DNA of 64,000 nucleotides from Heterocephalus glaber (lineage: Eukaryota > Chordata > Mammalia > Rodentia > Bathyergidae), in contig NW_004624805.1 of assembly GCF_000247695.1 (NCBI RefSeq), forward strand, positions 58,795-122,794, written 5' to 3'. The notes under the pieces are model-generated. The model had not been told where the DNA came from. It did no database searches and saw only the letters and a program-made list of their open reading frames with translations. Each line of letters begins with the position of its first letter. The stretch's first letter is position 1. Position numbers and translations under genes: made by a program. Positions 58,710-64,000 of this stretch are shown piece by piece.

Positions 58710-60144
58710 AAATGGGTGGGACAGGAATATAATTATCTTGTTTATCTTGTTCTTGCCTGTAATGTAAATCAGTCTGTCACCCTAAGTTAAACTTCATTAC
58801 AGTGTCACGAGGGTGTTCTGCTGTCTCTGATGCAGGCAGGTAATTACTGAGACATTGTATTGCTCTTGCTACATTCCCAGTCCTTTCTTTGAGAAGGGAG
58901 CTAGGCTATCTAAGCTCCTTGCTTTTGCAGAAGTTTGTGTAGCGGGGCTGAAGGCAGAAGCCAACTTCCTGATTTTAATTTGTCCCAAGTGATTCTGCTG
59001 CAGATGGGAAAATGTTATAGATTGAAAAATACTGCAATGAGACAGAGAAAGGAATCACTATAGGCTTGTGAAAAATAGGTTTTCTACACAGGTCCCTGGT
59101 CTCTTAAGGAATGACCGTGTGCTACACATTTCGATGTTAAAATCTCATATAATTTAAACTGTCCCAAACCCCAGAGCTGCAGTTTACTGTCTGACTACAC
59201 TATGTGTACTCCTGTATCAGAGGTGTTTTAGTAGAGCTACCTGTAGATGTGTATCCTCAAAAGAAAACTGAGGAGAATGGAGAACATTTTCAGTCAAGGG
59301 CAAGGACTGGACTTCCAGGTCCCAAACAATGTCCCTCACTTACACTACCCCCTCATGCTTTGTTTCGGCTATAGGCAAACATGGCAGCTCTGACCTGGAG
59401 GAGTTCCTGCACCTTGTGCTCATCTAGTTGCTATTTAGCACATGATAACTCAGTCACTGGTCTATATTCGAACTCAGTCTTGGCCGTCTAGCTGATGGCT
59501 CCTTACAGGCAAGGGCTGTGCTTAATTCACTTTCAGATCTCTAGTATCTAACCCAGATCAGGGAAATAGGCTCAGTGCTCAAAGGCTACTGAAGGAAAAA
59601 TCTGATGCTGGAACAACCCGAAAAGATGCAGAAGCCCTCAAGTGTCTCTGGAAAGCTCAGAGAGAGCAGAGGAGTGCAGAGTCCAAGGCAGGGAGGCCGA
59701 GAGAGCTGGGGCTCAAGGAAACCACCCAACACGCACACGCCGGTTCTGCATGTCCACGTTATATTTATTCCCACAGAATAATTTTAAATTAAATCACAGA
59801 GAAAATCAGGATCTCATTGAGAGACCAAAACTGATTCATTCTTGAAGGAATCAGACTGCCACCACTATAGCCACTTCAGCCCCTTTCTCTTAAAGTCTTA
59901 CGGGCTTTAGGTTTCCTTTCCCAGAACAAGCAGCCCCGAGCGGATGTGGCCCAGCAACTACAGCTCACCCTCTCAGGCAGACTGCAGCGAGCAGCTGTGA
60001 CAGCCTAATGATCACTGTTCTTGACGGAGCTCTGCCCCTCCCGCGTCAGCAAGCACAGCTCCTCTTGCCCGTTTTGACAGCCTCAGCAAGACAGCAACTC
60101 CCTTTGTTGCAACTCCTCTGCTCCTCTCTAAGAACGGCATAGGC

Positions 60145-60222
60145 CAGCGGTGGTGAGCCCATGGCACGGTGAGCAGCCAGCTGTCTGCAGCACTGAAAGC
60201 TCTAAAAGGGGCACCACCACTG
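60145..60222. mobile_element. hAT-like MITE, copy 2
   Basis: Terminal repeats cagcggtggtg (60145-60155) and caccaccactg (60212-60222) differ at one base as an inverted repeat. The flanking 8-mers gcataggc and gcctagtc match at 6 of 8 positions, as expected for a hAT 8-bp duplication. The element is only 78 bp long. Confidence 0.6.
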
Positions 60223-60829
60223 GCCTAGTCTGAAGAAAGGAGACTTTCCAGTAATGTCAACCGAAAGACATGTCCCCAGCTGTGGCCGTGGAGCTTCTTC
60301 TGTCCTTTTTCCTAACAATTCTGTCTTTAGCTTTTCCTCTGAGTGCTTGCCCAAGATCTCAGTACAAAACAGATCCATGCAGATACAGATGAAAGATATG
60401 CCTTCTGATTTGGTACGACATAAGGCTTTTTCTCCTGTTGGATTGAAAAATTACACCTGAACACACATTGGATAAACCTGGTTACCTGTGGCGCAAACTC
60501 TCTCTCAATCTACAGCTAATTAGCTCTAGACGAATTGAAAACACCTGAACTGAACCAAAGACCATCAGAGTTAATGAATTCATTTCAAAGCTATGAAATT
60601 CTACCTCATAGTTTTGTTGATCACTGAAAATTTACCAAAGAGCATCAACAATTTTCCACTGGGATATTTTACATATAACAATGTTGACTAAAAAATGTTC
60701 ATGAATTTGAAGCCTACACATTTCAGTACTGTAAAATAAGACAAATAATTATACAAACACCAGACTAACATTGTATTAATCATAATTAAGTCAATGGCAA
60801 AAATTAACAGGCTGTACTTTTTTTTTTAC

Positions 60830-60978
60830 CTCTTTGAGGACTTCCTCTAAGATATCAGCATGTTTTTCATAAGGCTGCTCAAAGTTCATATCCTTTGTCA
60901 TTTTTAGAGTCTCCTCAAGCATGGAAATAACTTCTGGATGATTTGCAGTTACCTCTTCTATTGAGTCTTCTATTGAGA
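60830..60978 (-). CDS. AK9: AK9 exon, in-window 1
   Basis: This 149-nt exon begins after a tttactgtag acceptor with two bases of a split codon and ends in phase 0 at AAAGAG before gtaaaa. It encodes IEEVTANHPEVISMLEETL and NFEQPYEKHADILEEVLKE, a charged helical stretch. In AK9 this precedes the lid/C-terminal half of the second, degenerate kinase domain. The upstream exon is not found in 60979-64000, so the preceding intron exceeds 3 kb. Confidence 0.9.
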
Positions 60979-63092
60979 CTACAGTAAAATAAGTTAATAA
61001 GTCAATACCACTAATACATTTAGTGGACAATGCTATTTGTTATTTAAAAAATGACTGTTAATACTTGACCCCAAAAAGCATTATCTTTGTGATACTGCAG
61101 CACGTGGTAAAAGAAGAAAAGGACAAGACTGGGGAGAGGAAAGGTAAAGCCAGAAAGCAGTCACGGACTAACACAGCAGTGGCTGAAGCCAGTGCCTCGG
61201 ACTGAATGTACTTGAGGTGACACCAAAGTCATGTCAGTCAAGGGTCAAAACCAAGGAAGCTCGGGAGAGACAGGTGCTAGAACCAGAGAATTCCAGGATC
61301 AAGGGAAGCACACACATTCAAGGAGTGAGGATGCACCGATGGTCCTTCCCGCTAGGGAGAGGGCAGGAGGCAGGCAGGCTGGAGGGGCCAGGGGAAAGGT
61401 GGCACACTTCTCACTGTGGCTTCTTGCACAACTGAGCTGGCACTTGGGCTGCACTGCGACTTGAAGATTCATTACTCCTCCAATGAGACGGGAACTCGTC
61501 AGCCTAACACCCTCAACTCTGCATTGCCAGCTGCGCTTTGGGGCTGCTGCCCCAGGGTCAACCACAGGCTCTGAGCCCAAATGATTTTAGTCCAGAAAGG
61601 CTTCAAAGGTCCTTCCAAGAGTAGCTGCCTCCCACCCTCTTTGCATGAATGCTCCTCCAGAATGGAAAAAGATGCAGTTCTTAAGAGAACCAGGGCAGAA
61701 GAGCCAAGAATCCATAATCTTCCCATAGCTTTGAGAGAAGGGAGCATGATGAGATAAAAATAGTTGACAAGATGCTAAATGTACAAGCTGTAGGTCTTCA
61801 CTGCACATTCATTCTCCTCTTCCTTAGTAACAGAGCCTTGATTTTGTCAAGGCCACCAATATGCCCAGTTGAAAAGTTATACTCCCAACTTTCCTTACAA
61901 GCTTGGATGGTCAATAAGAGAAAAGAAAAAATTTTTAAACAAATTTTCTGCCAAATCTTGAGAAGAGTTAGTTGGGTGGAGTCTACATTGTGTCCATTGC
62001 TTTTGACCCTCCTCTCACTAGCTCCATTGACATGATGGCTGGAGCCCCCACAGCCATCCTGTGAGTCAGTGTACAACTACCCACCAAGGGTGGCAGAGCA
62101 TAGAAAGAAACTTCCTGTCTTCCCAATACTCTTTCCACCAAAACAAGAGGTAATGTTATTCATCCTGTGCTCCTGTAGGTCCATAATGCAGTACTCTTAC
62201 AATGCAGTAAGTTGGTATTAATAGTGGTTTAAAATAAACCTCACATTTCTCCTTCTAAACAAACAGGCAGATACTTGGTTTAACAGAGTCACAATTTAAA
62301 AGAACCAAATCACCCAAATATTAATTTACCTTTATCTGAAAACAATTTTAGATCTTAACTAGGATCTTGGGAACATCCTTCAAATGTGGACGTTTCACAG
62401 ATTTCTTTCATTAATGCATATGGCATTGTTAACAGCCAAAGAAAAATGCAGATGGATTCCCAAGGAAGATCTCATAGTCTCAACTTTTAATTCAAATGAA
62501 TATTTTGTCTGATACCAGGGAAAATAAAGATAATAACCCAACCATTTAATATAATGCCAGTACATCTAAATTGAGAGAAAAACCCAGAGTGCTGCCCTTT
62601 CTGAGGTAACTAACCATGTGTGTTTACCTCAAAGGCCCAGCTGGCCAGGTGCCTGGGTTCTGAGGTGTACTGACCACACCCGGGAATCCGAGGCAGGTGG
62701 GGCACTATGCCTGCTTCTGACAGGGATGCACTTGAGGGGAGGCCTTCTCTCTGTAGGCCGCACTGAGAACTCTACCCAGCAGTAGAGACGCATCTCCCAG
62801 CTGCCAGTAGAGGGCCAGCATCTGAATGCATCGGGATATGCTCTGGGATGGCTGCGTGTCTGTATTTGCATATGCATGTGTGTGTCAGGGGAAGCAGGGT
62901 GCCATTCACAAACTTCCGACAGTGGCCAGTTCAGTTCCCACTAGGCTTGAAATATATAGCAGGAAAAGTACACATGCCTGAATTAGGAGGAACCACACCA
63001 AACAACCAGCTCTACATTCTACAACAAAACAAGTTAGATGCACTAGAACACTGAATACAGAATGGCTGGCCTATTAAAGAAAACAGTGTAAG

Positions 63093-63142
<50 letters not shown>
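63093..63142. repeat. (CA)n microsatellite
   Basis: CA run of about 50 bp. Confidence 0.95.
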
Positions 63143-63143
<1 letters not shown>

Positions 63144-63676
63144 CGATGTGCTTATGTCAAATTCTGGCTGAAAGGAAAACTTTTTAAGCCTGTAAAGTGA
63201 AGAAAGAAATCAACAATGGCAAAGCAATTAATTGACTGCAAAAACTATGAAAAATGCCTCTCCGTACTCGAAAACAGCAAGGCGATTTAGAAGACAAATT
63301 ACTCAGATGAAAAAATAGATAAAAATAAGAGACTAATATACAGAGACCCTATAATTGATACAATTTACAAAGGTAAGCCAAAGTTAAATAGGGTCACCTC
63401 AATAAAGAAGGCTAACAAATATTAAAATAAATATCAGAAGTAAAATCAACACTTGAGAGAAATGCTAGGAAAACAATGACATGTATTTTGTATACTAATG
63501 AGAAAAATGTAACCTAAAACAATTTTATATAAAGCAATGTGTTGGTAGCTTCACATTCATTAATCTAATAAGTCTGCTTATGTCAACATCCAGCCAAAAT
63601 TTTATATTAAAAGTTCACAAAAACATTATTTATAATACAGGAAGAAAAGACAAAAGTAACAAATTTCCAATATAAA

Positions 63677-64000
63677 GTGAAGGACCCTAGTGAGCAAGAC
63701 AGACTCCATATTGCTGCTTGACCCACCTGCCTGTCCTTCAGATGAACTCAGAAGGAGGAAGCTTAGAAACCTCCTCCCCTTACAAGGTCCCTTTAGAAAT
63801 AACAATTAACAGCAGGACGTTCCGCTTCTGTGCCTTTCGCTTGCTTTACTAGTTCTATCCCATAGGGGGAAACTGTGGGCCTCAAAGGTGTATAAAACAT
63901 GTTTGTCTCCCTGAGTCAGGGCTCGAGTCCGATGTTCGGCTCGGGTCCCGGCCGGTAATAAACTCCTGTGTGGATTTAATATAGGTCTCTGGTTGGTTCT
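63677..64000 (+). mobile_element. Endogenous-retrovirus-like LTR, cut by window end
   Basis: It begins tgaaggaccctagtgagcaa and contains a TATA-like box (gtataaaac, about 63889), a GC-rich R-like segment (gctcgagtccgatgttcggc) and AATAAA at 63957, followed by a T/G-rich U5-like stretch. The order U3-TATA-R-AATAAA-U5 is that of a retroviral LTR; the class (ERV1 or ERVK) cannot be told. No retroviral genes are visible before the window ends. Confidence 0.65.

Larger units (their letters stand above)
55750..60829 (-). other. AK9 intron 1-2
   Basis: This 5.1-kb intron contains ID SINEs at 56330, 58219 (reverse) and 58620, a possible MaLR-like LTR (57290-57640) and a small hAT-like MITE (60145-60222). 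Other stretches show no recognisable features. Confidence 0.65.
5344..60978 (-). other. AK9: AK9 gene, partial (19 internal coding exons)
   Basis: This is the gene span inferred by joining 19 exons on the minus strand. Concatenated exon length is 3135 nt with no in-frame stop, and phases match at all 18 junctions (two with GC donors). The product resembles mammalian AK9, a cytosolic/nuclear enzyme with several adenylate-kinase domains reported to phosphorylate nucleoside mono- and diphosphates. Two complete Walker A motifs are visible (GPHGSGKT, GPPRSGKT), along with two kinase DG(F/Y)P motifs. Human AK9 is about 1,900 residues, so roughly the middle to C-terminal half is here. The N-terminal exons and the last exons are outside the window. 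No promoter, UTR or poly(A) site of this gene is seen. Confidence 0.93.
60979..64000 (-). other. Upstream AK9 intron (partial)
   Basis: No further coding exon is recognised. It contains a (CA)n tract and, at the window end, part of an LTR. 61100-63090 shows no repeat or gene that I can name. Confidence 0.6.

Noticed and set aside
62330..62346. Apparent 6-nt microexon (ttttcag|ataaag|gtaaat on the minus strand)
   Set aside because: Splice-like motifs alone are common by chance. No AK9 residues or frame need support it.

Overview
The window is eukaryotic, almost certainly rodent, genomic DNA. It is AT-rich and intron-dominated, with GT/AG-bounded exons, and is littered with BC1/ID-type tRNA-derived SINEs, 7SL-derived B1 and composite B1-ID SINEs, L1 LINEs, MaLR-type LTRs, MIR and microsatellites. 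ID and B1 elements together point to Rodentia. The ID consensus and composite B1-ID units look non-murine (squirrel, kangaroo rat or beaver type), but I cannot fix the species. There is no sign of a prokaryote or a free virus.

One protein-coding gene is visible: the central to C-terminal part of AK9 (adenylate kinase 9, a multi-domain nucleoside mono/diphosphate kinase), on the minus strand. I place 19 consecutive coding exons between 60978 (most 5') and 5344 (most 3'). Spliced together they give an uninterrupted frame of 3135 nt (about 1045 codons), and the phases agree at every junction if two introns use GC donors. Upstream exons (the N-terminal kinase domains) and the final exons lie outside the window. 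The encoded modules, in order, are: the end of a degenerate kinase domain; a coiled-coil and acidic linker; a pre-kinase 'CPV...YYFSS' module; a kinase domain with Walker A GPHGSGKT and lid motif FILDGFPR; a second acidic linker; another pre-kinase module; a kinase domain with Walker A GPPRSGKT and DGYP; and the start of the C-terminal region.

Layout: 1-4526 is a 5'-end-bearing but mutated L1 on the minus strand. 5344-10752 holds the last four exons seen. 11955-18672 is a nearly full-length, dead L1 on the plus strand. 18797-19566 holds two exons. 19567-28893 is a long intron with three L1 3' ends, an assembly gap and a degraded hAT-transposase-derived (ZBED5/SCAND3-like) pseudogene carrying nested insertions. 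28894-40819 holds five exons with an L1 tail, a 15-bp minisatellite and many SINEs. 40820-47888 is an intron filled with old L1M pieces. 47889-60978 holds eight exons. 60979-64000 is intron ending in part of an LTR.

The observations most worth checking are two GC-AG introns in AK9, one of which forms a 4-nt tandem donor that could switch the frame; the hAT-derived fossil gene; hAT-like MITE copies with conserved ends; a 46-bp tandem array in an L1 5' region; a 15-bp minisatellite inside an open frame; and a short retrocopy bounded by a perfect 15-bp duplication.
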